DNA of 64,000 nt from Prauserella shujinwangii (GCF_003001955.1 NZ_PVNH01000006.1:62001-126000), one strand, 5' to 3'; positions 25,948-34,930 are shown, counted from the stretch's first letter. The notes: generated by a model from the sequence alone, not told the origin. Made by a program: numbers and translations.

Positions 25948-25998
25948 TTTGTCGTTCCCCTGACAAAAGCTTGTACTCCCCGTGACACGACCTGTCAC
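25948..25998. promoter_or_regulatory. Two related inverted repeats before the thiosugar operon
   Basis: TTTGTC-N8-GACAAA at 25948-25967 and GTGACA-N5-TGTCAC at 25982-25998. Both are built from TGTC/GACA half-sites and lie in the divergent gap 25771-26204, which otherwise holds no gene. They are candidate operators for the divergent response regulator. Confidence 0.45.
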
Positions 25999-26204
25999 CA
26001 GAATTGAGCACTATGGACGCGCGGGCACACCGTCAGACGCACGTTGCCGGAACAGCGCCGACCGACATGCCGGATCAGGCGGTAACCGTGGGGCCGTCAT
26101 CGCGTCACCGTGCCCGATAGCCGCAGATCGCGTCGCCGTGCCGCACACGGTCACACAGGAGTGAGCCGGCGTACCGGGGACTCCCGAGGCGCCGAACGGA
26201 GAGG

Positions 26205-26987
26205 ATGGGAACCACCGTGGACAACGTCGAGCGAATGACGGGGCCGGACGACCCGTGGCTGACGATCGGGAACCGGGAGTTCCGGTCCCGGGTCCTCGTC
26301 GGCATCGAGCAGTACGAGTCCGTGCCCTTGGTCCGGGACGTGCTGGCCGCCGCCGGAGCCGATGTCTTCATCACCACCGTCGACCCCGACAATCGCCGGT
26401 CGAGCCTGCTGCTGATGGACCTGGAGAACGAGCTGCCGCTGGATCGGTTCATCTGGATCGGCACGACGTCCTTCGCCCGTTCCCGGGAGAGCGCGATCCG
26501 GAGCGCGCACATCCTCCGGGACTCGTTGGGAATTGACATCCTGAAGCTCGACGTCCGCGGCGAGGACAACATGCCCGACAACGACCTGACCGTCGAGGCC
26601 GCGCGCGAGTTGCGGGCCGAGGGGATGGAGCTGATCCCGTTCATCCTGCCCGATCTGGATACGGCGCGGGAGCTGGAGACCGCCGGGTGCGCCGCGTTGC
26701 GCGTGATGGCGTCGCCGGTCGCCTCCGGTCGGGGGATCCTCCACCCGGAAGCGATCCGGGCGGTGATCGAGCAGACCCGGATCCCCGTGGTCGTGGAGGG
26801 CGGGCTCGGGACCGCGGGCCACGTGGCGCAGGCGATGGAGCTCGGTGCGTCGGCCACGCTGGTCAACACCGCGCTGGTGCGCGCGCAGGCACCGCTGAAG
26901 ATGGCCGACGCGATGCGACAGGCCGCGATCGCCGGCCGGCTGGCTTTCGAGTCGGGGCAGCGGGGGGAGACCGTCGCCGCCGTATAG
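26205..26987 (+). CDS. ThiG-like 2-thiosugar synthase (BexX-type)
   Basis: A 260-residue TIM barrel of the thiazole synthase family. The catalytic Lys114 sits in DILKLDVRGE, and the ThiG-type phosphate-binding end is present (RVMASPVASGRGILHPEAIR, PVVVEGGLGTAGHVAQAMEL, ATLVNTALVRA). Thiamine genes are absent around it. The BexX homologue of BE-7585A biosynthesis uses the same fold to convert glucose-6-phosphate, with a sulfur-carrier protein thiocarboxylate, to 2-thioglucose-6-phosphate. The partner glycosyltransferase two genes downstream makes that role much more likely than thiazole formation. The ATG at 26205 is close to its GGAG; GTG 26217 is an alternative start. Confidence 0.78.
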   Translation: MGTTVDNVERMTGPDDPWLTIGNREFRSRVLVGIEQYESVPLVRDVLAAAGADVFITTVDPDNRRSSLLLMDLENELPLDRFIWIGTTSFARSRESAIRSAHILRDSLGIDILKLDVRGEDNMPDNDLTVEAARELRAEGMELIPFILPDLDTARELETAGCAALRVMASPVASGRGILHPEAIRAVIEQTRIPVVVEGGLGTAGHVAQAMELGASATLVNTALVRAQAPLKMADAMRQAAIAGRLAFESGQRGETVAAV

Positions 26988-27023
26988 CGAAGCTGTGGGG
27001 GCCAACAGGACGACCGGGGAACG

Positions 27024-28265
27024 ATGATGGCGTCTGAGGTGCGGGGGATGCGGCGGGGTCCGGACGAGTTCCGGTCCCGGTGGCGGCTCCGGGTGCCCTC
27101 GCTGGTGGCGGTGACGACGGCGGTCGGCAGCCTGGGCCTGGCGGCAGGCGGAACGGCCGGGCCCCTGCTGGCCGTGAGCATGGTGGGGTCCAGCGGAGTG
27201 GCGGGTGTGCCGGTGGCGCTGAACCTGGCGGGCTCGGCGGTGGGGGCGCTGCTGGTGTCTCACCAGGCGGCGCGCGGCCGTCGCGGGCAGGGCCTGGCGC
27301 TGGGGTTCGCGATCGGCGCGGTGGGCGCCGTGGTTGTCGTCGCGGCCGCGGCGGCCGACAGCCTCGTCCTGGTTCTCGCGGGCAGTGCGCTGCTGGGAAC
27401 CGCCAACTCCGCCCTCTTCCTGTCGCGTTACGCGGCGGCCGCGGTGGTGTCGGAAGACCGCCGCGGCCGCGCGCTCGGCCAGGTGTTGTTCGCGACCACC
27501 GTCGGGGCGGTGCTCAGCCCGGTGCTGCTGGGACCGAGCGGTGAGGTCGCCGACCGGATCGGCCTGGTCCGGCCGTCCGGCGCGTACCTGGTCGCCGTGC
27601 TCGCCTTCGGTGGCGCGGCACTGTCGTTCCGCTTGATGGCCGGCAGGTTCTCGCCGGGAGGTGGCGAGCCCGCCGCGGCGCACGGCCTGGCCAGGGCCGT
27701 CCGGAACCCGAGGACGCTGCCCGCGGTCCTCACGCTGGCCGTCACGAACTTCGCCATGGTCGCGGTGATGACCGTGGCCCCGGTGCGGCTCGACATGCAC
27801 GGAAACGGCCTGGACGTGGTCGGCGCGGTGGTGGCGCTCCATGTCGTCTGCATGTTCGGGCCGTCCCTGGTCACCGGCTACCTCGCCGACCGGCACCATC
27901 CGGCGGCCCTCGTCGCCGCGGGCGCTGTGCTGCTGCTCGGCGGCGGCGTGGTGGGCGCCGTCGGCAGCGACCACCACGTTCCCCTGATGGCCGTCCACCT
28001 TTCGTTGATCGGGCTGGGCTGGAACTGCGGTGTGGTCGGGGGCAGCGCGCTGCTGGGTGCCACCGCGCCCGGGCACCTGCGCACGCATCTGGAGGGAATC
28101 GGCGAGGCGGCGATGGGTGTGGCCGCGATCGCCGCCGCACCACTGGCCGGGCTGGCCTCGGTGCTCACCGGCTATGCCGGCCTGTCGATCTGGTTCAGTA
28201 TCTGCGCGGCCGCGGGCCTGGTGTACTGCTGCTGGCGCGTCCGAGTTGGGAGTCACCGAACATGA
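27024..28265 (+). CDS. MFS transporter
   Basis: A 413-residue membrane protein with about twelve hydrophobic segments, a loop between helices 2 and 3 rich in arginine (SHQAARGRRGQGLALG) and a basic central loop, typical of drug/sugar exporters of the major facilitator superfamily. Start ATG 27024 (or 27027) after CGGGGAA. Its stop overlaps the ATG of the glycosyltransferase (ATGA), so it is translated with the pathway enzymes. Likely exporter of the thiosugar product; substrate is inference. Confidence 0.85.
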   Translation: MMASEVRGMRRGPDEFRSRWRLRVPSLVAVTTAVGSLGLAAGGTAGPLLAVSMVGSSGVAGVPVALNLAGSAVGALLVSHQAARGRRGQGLALGFAIGAVGAVVVVAAAAADSLVLVLAGSALLGTANSALFLSRYAAAAVVSEDRRGRALGQVLFATTVGAVLSPVLLGPSGEVADRIGLVRPSGAYLVAVLAFGGAALSFRLMAGRFSPGGGEPAAAHGLARAVRNPRTLPAVLTLAVTNFAMVAVMTVAPVRLDMHGNGLDVVGAVVALHVVCMFGPSLVTGYLADRHHPAALVAAGAVLLLGGGVVGAVGSDHHVPLMAVHLSLIGLGWNCGVVGGSALLGATAPGHLRTHLEGIGEAAMGVAAIAAAPLAGLASVLTGYAGLSIWFSICAAAGLVYCCWRVRVGSHRT

Positions 28266-29656
28266 GGATTCTGACCTGTAGCAACAGTTGCCCGCGCTGG
28301 GACAGCGACGGTATCGCGCCACGGTCGCCCGGTGGTCTGGTACCGATGCTGGTGTCGCTGCTGAACGAGCATGGCGGCCACTGGGTGTTCACCGCGCCGC
28401 CGGACCTGCCCGACGTTCCCGACGAGATCAGGCTGGACGAGGACATCCGGCTGCATCCGGTGGAACCGGGTGAGGAGATGAGAAGGCAGCACTACGACGT
28501 CGTGTCGATCCAGCTCCTGCTGGGTCTGCTGCACTACATGCACGACACCTCCGTCCAGCCCGTGTTCGACTCGGCGATGCGGGACGCCTGGGCCGGTTAC
28601 GAGGCGGTGAACCAGTCGTACGCGAAACGGCTGAGCGAGCTGTCCGACGGTTCGCCGGACGAGCTGATCCTGATCAACGACCCGCACCTGATGCTGGTAC
28701 CCGAGTTCTTCGTGGAGTCGCGGGCGAGCGTCCGCGGTCGGCTGAGCTACTTCCTGGGCACACCGTGGCCCGAACCCGACTACTTCTCGATCCTCCCCGC
28801 CCACCTCCGGGTCAGGATCCTCACCAGCCTGCTGCACTGCGACGTCGTCGGCTTCCACGCCGCGCGGTGGGCGGACGCGTTCCTGGCCTGTTGCGCGCGT
28901 TACCTCCCGGACGCGCGCGTCGACGGACGGTCGGTGACCCATGCCGGCCACCGCACCGACCTGGTGGCCACACCGTTCCCGCTGGACGTCACCGTCCTCG
29001 ACCGGATGGTCGGCGAGGAGGCGACCCAGCGGTGGCGGACTCATCTGGCCGAGCGGGCGGGCGGTCGCAAGCTGATGCTGCGCGCGGACCGGCTCGATCT
29101 GTGGAAGAACATCCCCCGCGGATTCCTCGCCTACGAGATACTGCTGGAGCGCAGGCCGGAACTCGCGCGCCAGTGCTGGTTCGCCGCGGTCGTCACGACG
29201 CCCAGCCGGGCCACCGGCCGTCACCAGGAGTACGCCGACCTCACCGAGGAGATCGTGCGCCGCGTCAACGCGCGCTTCGCCCCCGACGGCCTCGACGCGA
29301 TCTCGCTGATCCGCCCCGGTCGTGGTGGCGACTCCCGCAACTGCGTGGTGGCGGGACTGTCGATGAGCGGCGCCGCCCTCGTCAACTCCACGTTCGACGG
29401 CCTAAACCTGTTCGCGAAGGAGGCGGCCTACCTCATCGGCGACGAGTCCTCGTTGTTGCTGTCCGGCAACGCCGGAGCCCACGAGCGGCTCGGCAGGTTC
29501 TCGGTCACGGTCGATCCGTTCGACCTCGAACAGACCAGCGAGGCCATGGAGGCGGCGCTCGACGGTCGCCTCGGCTCCTCGGACCGGGCCGCCCGGCGAG
29601 CGCTGCTGCGCGCGGAGAGCGTCTCGCGGTGGTTGAACACGGTCTTCCGGCTCTGA
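28262..29656 (+). CDS. GT20 glycosyltransferase, trehalose-6-phosphate synthase-like (BexG2-type)
   Basis: A 464-residue retaining glycosyltransferase. OtsA landmarks are kept: GGL (residues 24-26), NDPHLML (139-145, replacing HDYHL), ADRLDLWKN with Arg277 and Lys282 for phosphate binding, and DGLNLFAKE with Asp379 and Glu387. OtsA joins UDP-glucose and glucose-6-phosphate; BexG2 uses 2-thioglucose-6-phosphate instead to give 2-thiotrehalose-6-phosphate. With the ThiG-like enzyme in the same operon the second reaction is favoured. The VldE-type pseudoglycosyltransferase (C-N bond) is another relative to exclude. No phosphatase gene is in the operon. Confidence 0.8.
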   Translation: MRILTCSNSCPRWDSDGIAPRSPGGLVPMLVSLLNEHGGHWVFTAPPDLPDVPDEIRLDEDIRLHPVEPGEEMRRQHYDVVSIQLLLGLLHYMHDTSVQPVFDSAMRDAWAGYEAVNQSYAKRLSELSDGSPDELILINDPHLMLVPEFFVESRASVRGRLSYFLGTPWPEPDYFSILPAHLRVRILTSLLHCDVVGFHAARWADAFLACCARYLPDARVDGRSVTHAGHRTDLVATPFPLDVTVLDRMVGEEATQRWRTHLAERAGGRKLMLRADRLDLWKNIPRGFLAYEILLERRPELARQCWFAAVVTTPSRATGRHQEYADLTEEIVRRVNARFAPDGLDAISLIRPGRGGDSRNCVVAGLSMSGAALVNSTFDGLNLFAKEAAYLIGDESSLLLSGNAGAHERLGRFSVTVDPFDLEQTSEAMEAALDGRLGSSDRAARRALLRAESVSRWLNTVFRL

Positions 29657-29786
29657 CCGGGCATCGGCGTACCGCGCCGGACCGTGCGCGAGCGGCTCGG
29701 CGACAGCTGGGGAAACACCCCGGCGGGTACGTACCCAGCTTCGTCGATGTCGCGGCTTCCGCGGTGCGCCATCAACGTGGTGGGGT

Positions 29787-29897
29787 TCATCGTGGCCTGC
29801 GCGGCGGGCGCGGCGGCCACAGTGCCGCGCAGGTGATGACCAACGCCAGGAGCACGAGTGCCGTGACGGCGACTTCGATGAGGAAGCTGGCGAGCAT
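29787..29897 (-). CDS. 36-residue single-helix membrane protein coupled to TerC
   Basis: The ATG at 29897 lies two bases past the TerC stop codon, in the same direction. The peptide has one clear hydrophobic helix (VAVTALVLLALVITCAAL) and a basic, proline-rich tail (WPPRPPRRPR). Positive-inside reasoning puts the tail in the cytoplasm. Coupled translation suggests a partner or regulator of TerC. No named family is recognised. The rest of the gap 29657-29786 holds nothing I can identify. Confidence 0.5.
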   Translation of the reverse strand: MLASFLIEVAVTALVLLALVITCAALWPPRPPRRPR

Positions 29898-29899
29898 GG

Positions 29900-30937
29900 C
29901 TATTCCTTCTCGAGCGCGGGTTGTTCAGCGCGGCGGCGGGTGCGCAGGCTGGCCGCGATGACGACGGCGAGGACGCCGACGATGACGATGAGGGAGACCG
30001 GCGTGGGGACCTGCGGGACGGCCGGCCAGATTCCGTGGGACCAGTGCAGCACCAGCTTCAGGCCGATGAAGGCGAGAATGATCGCCAAGCCCTGGTTGAG
30101 GTAGACGAGTTTGGCCAGGGTGGCGTGAACGACGAAGTAGAGCGCGCGCAGGCCGAGCAGCGCGAAGGCGTTGGTGGCGAATACCAGATAGGGGTCCGCG
30201 GTGATGCCGTAGACGGCGGGCACCGAGTCCACGGCGAACACCACGTCGGTCATGAACACCGCGGCGACCACCACCGCGAGCGGCGTGAGCGCGCGTCGCC
30301 CGTGCTGCCGCACGGTGAGCCGGGTACCCCGGTAGTCGTCGGTGACGGGCGTGATTCTGCGGAGCAGCCGCACCACGCGCATCTCCGATACGTCGCGGCC
30401 CTCGAAGGACGCCCCGGTGCGCATCTGGTGCAGCATCTTGCCCGCCGACACGAGCAGGATCAGGCCGAAGAGCAGGAACGCCCAGGTGCCCGCCTGCAGC
30501 AGTGCCGCGCCCGCCGCGATGAAGATGCCCCGCAGGACCAGAGCACCGACGATGCCGTACAGCAGCACCCGTTGCTGGATCGTGGACGGGACCGCGAACC
30601 CGGTGAGGATCAGCATGAACACGAACAGGTTGTCCACCGACAGTGACTTCTCCACCACGAAGCCGGTGATGAACTCCAGTGCCGGGCCGCGGTCGAACGC
30701 CGCCCAGAGCCAGACCCCGAACACGACCGGCAGGGTGAGGTAGAAGGCCGACCAGCCAACCGCCTCCCGCATCGACACCTCATGAGGGCGGCGGGTGACG
30801 GCGAAATCGGTCACGAGCAGGCCGAGTATGACGCCGATGCTGACAGCCCACAACCACGGCGACCCGATCGACGACGACGCGGCCGAGTCCGCGGGCGCGG
30901 CCACGGAAAGGGCGGAAACGACGGGATGGAGGGACAC
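29900..30937 (-). CDS. TerC-family membrane protein
   Basis: About 345 residues, with seven to nine membrane helices. Family features include LLVTDFAVTRRPHEVSMREA, EFITGFVVEKSLSVDNLFVF with the conserved acidic and Asn residues in the membrane, and ALTPLAVVVAAVFMTDVVFA then DSVPAVYGIT. TerC proteins act in manganese export or metalation of secreted proteins and in tellurite tolerance. The GTG at 30937 has GGAG six bases upstream; GTG 30949 is possible. A manganese riboswitch precedes it, which supports a metal role. Confidence 0.88.
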   Translation of the reverse strand: MSLHPVVSALSVAAPADSAASSSIGSPWLWAVSIGVILGLLVTDFAVTRRPHEVSMREAVGWSAFYLTLPVVFGVWLWAAFDRGPALEFITGFVVEKSLSVDNLFVFMLILTGFAVPSTIQQRVLLYGIVGALVLRGIFIAAGAALLQAGTWAFLLFGLILLVSAGKMLHQMRTGASFEGRDVSEMRVVRLLRRITPVTDDYRGTRLTVRQHGRRALTPLAVVVAAVFMTDVVFAVDSVPAVYGITADPYLVFATNAFALLGLRALYFVVHATLAKLVYLNQGLAIILAFIGLKLVLHWSHGIWPAVPQVPTPVSLIVIVGVLAVVIAASLRTRRRAEQPALEKE

Positions 30938-30963
30938 GAGCAACTCCACGGACGATAGCCGTT

Positions 30964-31056
30964 GGAGGTCTCCTTCACCCTTGATCCAGGGTGGCCGACC
31001 GGGGACACCATGGGGTGGCCGTACTGACCGGGCAACCGTTGGGAAGTACTCCCCTC
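30964..31056 (-). ncRNA. yybP-ykoY manganese riboswitch
   Basis: Read on the minus strand, the leader begins GAGGGGAGTA (complement of 31047-31056) and ends GAGACCTCC (complement of 30964-30972). GAGG and CCTC close the P1 stem, and the conserved GGGGAGTA and GAGACC elements sit where the yybP-ykoY consensus requires. Between them lie GTCAGTACGGCC and an ACCCTGGATCAAGGGT hairpin, as in other actinobacterial members. About 93 bases, directly upstream of terC, the typical target. Mn(II) binding is known for the family. Confidence 0.75.
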
Positions 31057-31175
31057 TGTGGGGAGTGTCACCGGCCGCGGATGCGGCTGTCAAGCTGAGC
31101 GGCGGTGAAGGACCTGGTCAGGGTCTGGTGACACGGTCAGGCAGCAGCGAGCCGGTGGTGTGCCAGACTGCTGTG

Positions 31176-32180
31176 ATGAGCGGCGAACAGGTGATGTCGG
31201 GCCCGCCAGGCATCGCGCCGGACCGGGTGGAGCACGCGGCGCGCATCCTGCGCGCGGGTGGGCTCGTCGCGTTCCCGACCGAGACCGTGTACGGACTCGG
31301 CGCGGATGCGGAGAACGTCGGCGCGGTGGAGCGGATCTTCGCCGTGAAGGGACGGCCGCCGACGCATCCGCTGATCGTGCACCTCGGTGGCGGACATCAG
31401 CTCTCCGAATGGGTCGCGGAGGTGCCCGACGCGGCGCGGCGCGTCGCCGACCGATTCTGGCCGGGTCCGGTGACACTGGTTCTTCGGCGAGGGCGCCGGG
31501 TTCCGCACGCGGTCACCGGTGGCGTGGAGACCGTCGCGCTGCGCGTGCCGGACCATCCGGTCGCCCTCGCGGTGCTCGCGGCTTTCGGTGGTGGTGTGGC
31601 GGCACCGTCGGCCAACCGGTTCGGCTCGGTCAGCCCCACGACGGCTGCCCATGTCCGCGACGGGCTGGGTGCCGACGTCGACTACGTGCTGGACGGCGGT
31701 TCCTGTGCGGTCGGGGTCGAGTCCACGATCGTGGATCTCACCGGTGCGCCGACGATCCTGCGTCCGGGTGGCGTGCCAAGAGAGGATCTTGAACACGCGC
31801 TGGGCTGCTCTGTATCGGTGCGGGCGACGAGCGCCGTCCGTGTTCCCGGCCAGCATCCGTCGCACTACGCGCCGAGGGCCCGGGTTGTTCTGGTCGAGCC
31901 GGACCAGGTCCTCGGCCATGCCGAGCACCTCGCGGCGCGGGGCCGCCGGGTCGGCGTCCTCGTGCCACCCGAGTTCGCTGCTGATGCCGGTTCGCGCGCG
32001 GCACACCGCATCATCGTGGTGCCGCACTCGACCGCACAGTACGCGCGGCGGCTCTTCGGCTTCCTCCGGGACTTCGATCGGCACGAGTGCGAGGTCATCG
32101 TGACGTCGGTTCCCGCGCCGGACGGCCTCGGGCTGGCGATCGCGGACCGGCTCCGCCGGGCGTCCGGGCCGCGTACCTAG
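31176..32180 (+). CDS. Threonylcarbamoyl-AMP synthase (Sua5/TsaC)
   Basis: Makes threonylcarbamoyl-AMP from threonine, bicarbonate and ATP for the t6A37 tRNA modification. The 334-residue length and two-domain layout are Sua5-like: the YrdC domain carries FPTETVYGLGADAEN, VKGRPPTHPLIVHLG and APSANRFGSVSPTTAAHV, and a linker with PGQHPSHYAPRA leads to the C-terminal Sua5 domain. The ATG at 31176 lacks a clear ribosome site, so leaderless translation or the ATG at 31194 is possible. Divergent from the terC unit. Housekeeping gene. Confidence 0.9.
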   Translation: MSGEQVMSGPPGIAPDRVEHAARILRAGGLVAFPTETVYGLGADAENVGAVERIFAVKGRPPTHPLIVHLGGGHQLSEWVAEVPDAARRVADRFWPGPVTLVLRRGRRVPHAVTGGVETVALRVPDHPVALAVLAAFGGGVAAPSANRFGSVSPTTAAHVRDGLGADVDYVLDGGSCAVGVESTIVDLTGAPTILRPGGVPREDLEHALGCSVSVRATSAVRVPGQHPSHYAPRARVVLVEPDQVLGHAEHLAARGRRVGVLVPPEFAADAGSRAAHRIIVVPHSTAQYARRLFGFLRDFDRHECEVIVTSVPAPDGLGLAIADRLRRASGPRT

Positions 32181-32405
32181 GCCACGCGAGCTGTCCCAGA
32201 CGGGCCGCCGCCTCGCGCGGCAACTCGCTCTCCTGCTCCAGCCGGATACCTCCCGGCGTCGGCGGCACCCAGCCACCCGGCCAGGCAGGACCCGGAAACC
32301 CGAAGCCTTCGGCAACTGCTTCCCGGGGATTCGCCACCGCGACGACAGCGTCACCGAACTCGGGGGCAGGACTGGGGCACGGGCCAGCCCTCGACGGACG
32401 CGGAT
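32181..32405. other. Gap with possible coding relic
   Basis: No intact gene. On the minus strand one frame reads protein-like (DAVVAVANPREAVAEGFG, later GGIRLEQESELPREAAA) but has no good start or ribosome site, and it runs into the sua5 3' end. It may be the remnant of a gene. Confidence 0.25.
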
Positions 32406-32423
32406 GTTGACTGACTGGTCAAC
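32406..32423. promoter_or_regulatory. TetR-type operator
   Basis: GTTGAC-N6-GTCAAC, a perfect inverted repeat 21 bases before the TetR start codon. Position and symmetry fit an autoregulatory TetR operator. Confidence 0.6.
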
Positions 32424-32444
32424 TAGCCGCTACGGTTTCCGGCC

Positions 32445-33047
32445 ATGGGCCGGACCAGCGACTCCCGCGAGCGGATCGTGCGCGCGTCGGCCAGGCTGTT
32501 CCTGTCCCGCAGCTACGGCGCGGTGAGCGTCGACGAGCTGTGCGCGGCGGCGGACGTCCGCAAGGGCAGCTTCTACTACTACTTCCCCGCCAAGACCGAG
32601 CTGGCCAAGGCCGTCATCGACCTGCACACGCAGGGGCTCCTCGCCCAGCTGTCCGCGACCCCGGGGGCGTCGGCGGCCGAGCGGCTGCGGAACGTGGCCG
32701 ACGCCGTGGGCGCCATCCAGACGCGGTTCGAGTCGAAGTACGGCCGGATCGTCGGCTGCCCGTTCGGCAACCTCGCCGCCGAGCTGTCCACTGTGGATGA
32801 TTCGCTGCGCGGGCACCTGGCCGCGGCCTTCGCTCGGTGGGAGCGTGAGTTCGCCGTGCTCTGCCGGCGTGCGCAGGGCGACGGTGCGCTGCGCGACGGC
32901 GTGGACCCCGACCGGCTGGCGCACTCCCTGCTCGCACTCGCCCAGGGACAGATCCTGCTGGCCAAGGTCGAAGGGCTGTCCGCGGCCGACATCTCGGCGG
33001 CGCTGCGCGAGTTCATCGACGCGCACCTGCGGGAAGGGGCCGCATGA
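32445..33047 (+). CDS. TetR-family transcriptional regulator
   Basis: A 200-residue regulator. The N-terminal HTH is clear ([20 protein letters not shown], then [20 protein letters not shown]); the C-terminal ligand domain resembles the TetR_C group common near thiol-stress genes. Cys at [11 protein letters not shown] may be a sensing residue. It overlaps the next gene by four bases, so it heads a three-gene operon and probably represses it through the repeat just upstream. The inducer is unknown; an electrophile would suit the two downstream enzymes. Confidence 0.88.
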   Translation: MGRTSDSRERIVRASARLFLSRSYGAVSVDELCAAADVRKGSFYYYFPAKTELAKAVIDLHTQGLLAQLSATPGASAAERLRNVADAVGAIQTRFESKYGRIVGCPFGNLAAELSTVDDSLRGHLAAAFARWEREFAVLCRRAQGDGALRDGVDPDRLAHSLLALAQGQILLAKVEGLSAADISAALREFIDAHLREGAA

Positions 33048-33754
33048 CCACGAAGCCCAGCGAGGTCGACTTCCACTTCGACCCCATGTGCCCGTTCGCC
33101 TATCACACCTCGCGCTGGATCCGGGAGGTCCGCGCGCACACGGGGCTGACGGTCAACTGGCGGTTCTTCAGCCTTGAGGAGGTCAACCGGTTCGAGGGCA
33201 AGAAGCACCCGTGGGAGCGGTCGTGGTCCTACGGCTGGTCGCAGATGCGCGTCGCCGCCCTGCTGCGCCGCCGTGACCCGGCGCTGCTCGACGCCTGGTA
33301 CGCGAGGGTCGGCCGGGAGCTGCACCTCGACGGCGGCAGGCCGCACGATCCCGCGACGGCGCGACGGCTGCTCGCCGAGATCGGTGCCGACCCGGCGACG
33401 CTGGACGAGGCGCTGGCCGATCCGTCCACCCACGACGACGTCCGGATCGACCATCAGCGCGTGATCGACGCGGGCGGGTTCGGGGTGCCCACCCTGTTCT
33501 TCCCCGACGGGCAGTGCCTGTTCGGCCCCGTGCTGGTCGACCCGCCCGTGGGCGAGGCGGCCGTACGACTGTGGGACGTGGTCACCGGCATGCTCGCGTT
33601 TCCGCACGTCTACGAGTTGCAGCGGCCCAAGGCCGAGCGTGACGAGCGCGCCATCGCGGACGCGCTCGCCCCGTACCTGCGCGGCAGGGACTGGGTGAGC
33701 GTCAACAGAGGACAGGTCATCGACTTCCGGACAGGACAGGAAACCACCTCGTGA
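33044..33754 (+). CDS. DsbA-family thioredoxin-fold oxidoreductase (mycothiol type)
   Basis: A 236-residue thioredoxin-fold protein resembling the mycothiol-dependent reductase Rv2466c and HCCA isomerases. The active-site stretch is [14 protein letters not shown]: Cys16 is present, but the second Cys of the usual CPxC is Ala19, so it is a monothiol form that would form a mixed disulfide with mycothiol. [13 protein letters not shown] carries the cis-proline. Overlaps both neighbours by four bases. Likely acts on electrophiles or nitro/quinone compounds with the next gene. Confidence 0.75.
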   Translation: MTTKPSEVDFHFDPMCPFAYHTSRWIREVRAHTGLTVNWRFFSLEEVNRFEGKKHPWERSWSYGWSQMRVAALLRRRDPALLDAWYARVGRELHLDGGRPHDPATARRLLAEIGADPATLDEALADPSTHDDVRIDHQRVIDAGGFGVPTLFFPDGQCLFGPVLVDPPVGEAAVRLWDVVTGMLAFPHVYELQRPKAERDERAIADALAPYLRGRDWVSVNRGQVIDFRTGQETTS

Positions 33755-34578
33755 CCACGACAACCGGTTTCGACAAGGACGTCATCACCGCCGCGCTCAC
33801 CACGCAGTGGGAGTCGCTGGACGCGCTGCTCGCGTCACTGCCGGACGCGACGTGGGACGAACCGAGCAGGCTGCCCGGCTGGCGCGTGCGCGACATCGTG
33901 GCGCACGTGATCGGCACCGAGGCCTCGCTGCTGGGCGAGCAGGCACCGGAGCCGGGCGTTGACGTCACCGGGCTGGCCCATGTGCGCAACGAGATCGCGG
34001 CCTTCAACGAGTGCTGGGTGCTGTCCCTGCGGGACTGGAGCCCGCACCGGGTGCTCGACCGCTTCCGCGACGTGGTCGCCCGGCGCCGGGCCGCGCTGGA
34101 GGCGATGACACAGGAGGACTTCGACGCGCCGTCGTGGACCCCGGTGGGACAGCGCACCTACGGCCGGTTCATGCGCATCCGCCTGTTCGACACCTGGCTG
34201 CACGAGCAGGACATCCGTGACGCGGCCGGTCTGCCCGGCCACGAGGCGGGGCCGTGTGCGGAGCAGGCGTTCGACGAGTTCGCCGAGTCACTCGGCTTCG
34301 TCATCGGCAAGCGAGCGGGCGCGCCGGACGGCTCCGGCGTCACCCTGGAGCTCACCGGACCGCTGCGGCGCAGCGTGCATGTCGCCGTCGACGGCCGGGC
34401 TGCGGTGGTGCCGGAACTGCCCGGCCCGGCCACGGTCACGCTGCGGCTGAGCTCCGGGCTCTTCGCGCGCCTGGCCGGGGGCCGCGTCGCCGCCGAGGAG
34501 GGGTTGCCCGACGTGGAGATCGACGGTGACACCGCGCTCGGCGAGCGCGTCGTGCGCCATCTGGCCTTCACGATCTAG
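33751..34578 (+). CDS. Mycothiol-dependent maleylpyruvate isomerase-family protein
   Basis: A 275-residue DinB-fold protein (MDMPI N-terminal domain plus SCP2-like C-terminal domain). Metal ligands are visible as His52 (RDIVAHVIG), Asp147 and His151 ([13 protein letters not shown]), with Asp in place of the usual Glu. The GTG at 33751 overlaps the previous stop. Family members are mycothiol transferases or isomerases. Together with the TetR and DsbA genes this forms a mycothiol-linked detoxification operon. Confidence 0.8.
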   Translation: MTTTTGFDKDVITAALTTQWESLDALLASLPDATWDEPSRLPGWRVRDIVAHVIGTEASLLGEQAPEPGVDVTGLAHVRNEIAAFNECWVLSLRDWSPHRVLDRFRDVVARRRAALEAMTQEDFDAPSWTPVGQRTYGRFMRIRLFDTWLHEQDIRDAAGLPGHEAGPCAEQAFDEFAESLGFVIGKRAGAPDGSGVTLELTGPLRRSVHVAVDGRAAVVPELPGPATVTLRLSSGLFARLAGGRVAAEEGLPDVEIDGDTALGERVVRHLAFTI

Positions 34579-34930
34579 CGACGGGACCGCGCCGCGGACG
34601 TCTCGACCAGCCTGCGCAGCGGCGTTCGAGCGTGCGGTGCGGGCACGCGGGAGCCGGGCCGCCCGGAAACCGGTGTGACCGGTTACTCCGCGTCAACCAG
34701 GGTCTATGTCCGATGTAGACTGTCCATGGCAGGCGGTGCCGCATCGGGTCGATCTCGGGCACACCTCCCGGTGTGGCACGCGAACCCGGGCTGCCCACGT
34801 CGCCACCGTGGGCGAGGTCGGCCGCGGCCGGACACCGCCGCGGCATCGCCGCACCGGTTCGGCGAACCCCGGTGACCCGTATTCCGGCCGTCCGCCGAGC
34901 CTGCTCCGGTCTGACGATGGCGGGCCGGTG
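34579..34930. other. Gap without a recognised gene
   Basis: No coding region on either strand shows a good start, length and family resemblance. The stretch TGTCCGATGTAGACTGTCC (34706-34724) is relatively AT-rich and could hold a promoter. Nothing else is evident. Confidence 0.3.

Noticed and set aside
26205-26987. Thiamine thiazole synthase (ThiG) of primary metabolism
   Set aside because: No thiS, thiO, thiE or thiF neighbours; the operon pairs it with an exporter and a GT20 enzyme, as in thiosugar pathways.
28262-29656. Housekeeping trehalose-6-phosphate synthase OtsA
   Set aside because: No trehalose phosphatase nearby, HDYHL is changed to NDPHL, and it is coupled to a ThiG-like enzyme. 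Still a possible activity, so kept as the alternative.
34579-34930. Possible small genes in the gap
   Set aside because: Frames are short, lack ribosome sites and have no protein-like composition on either strand.
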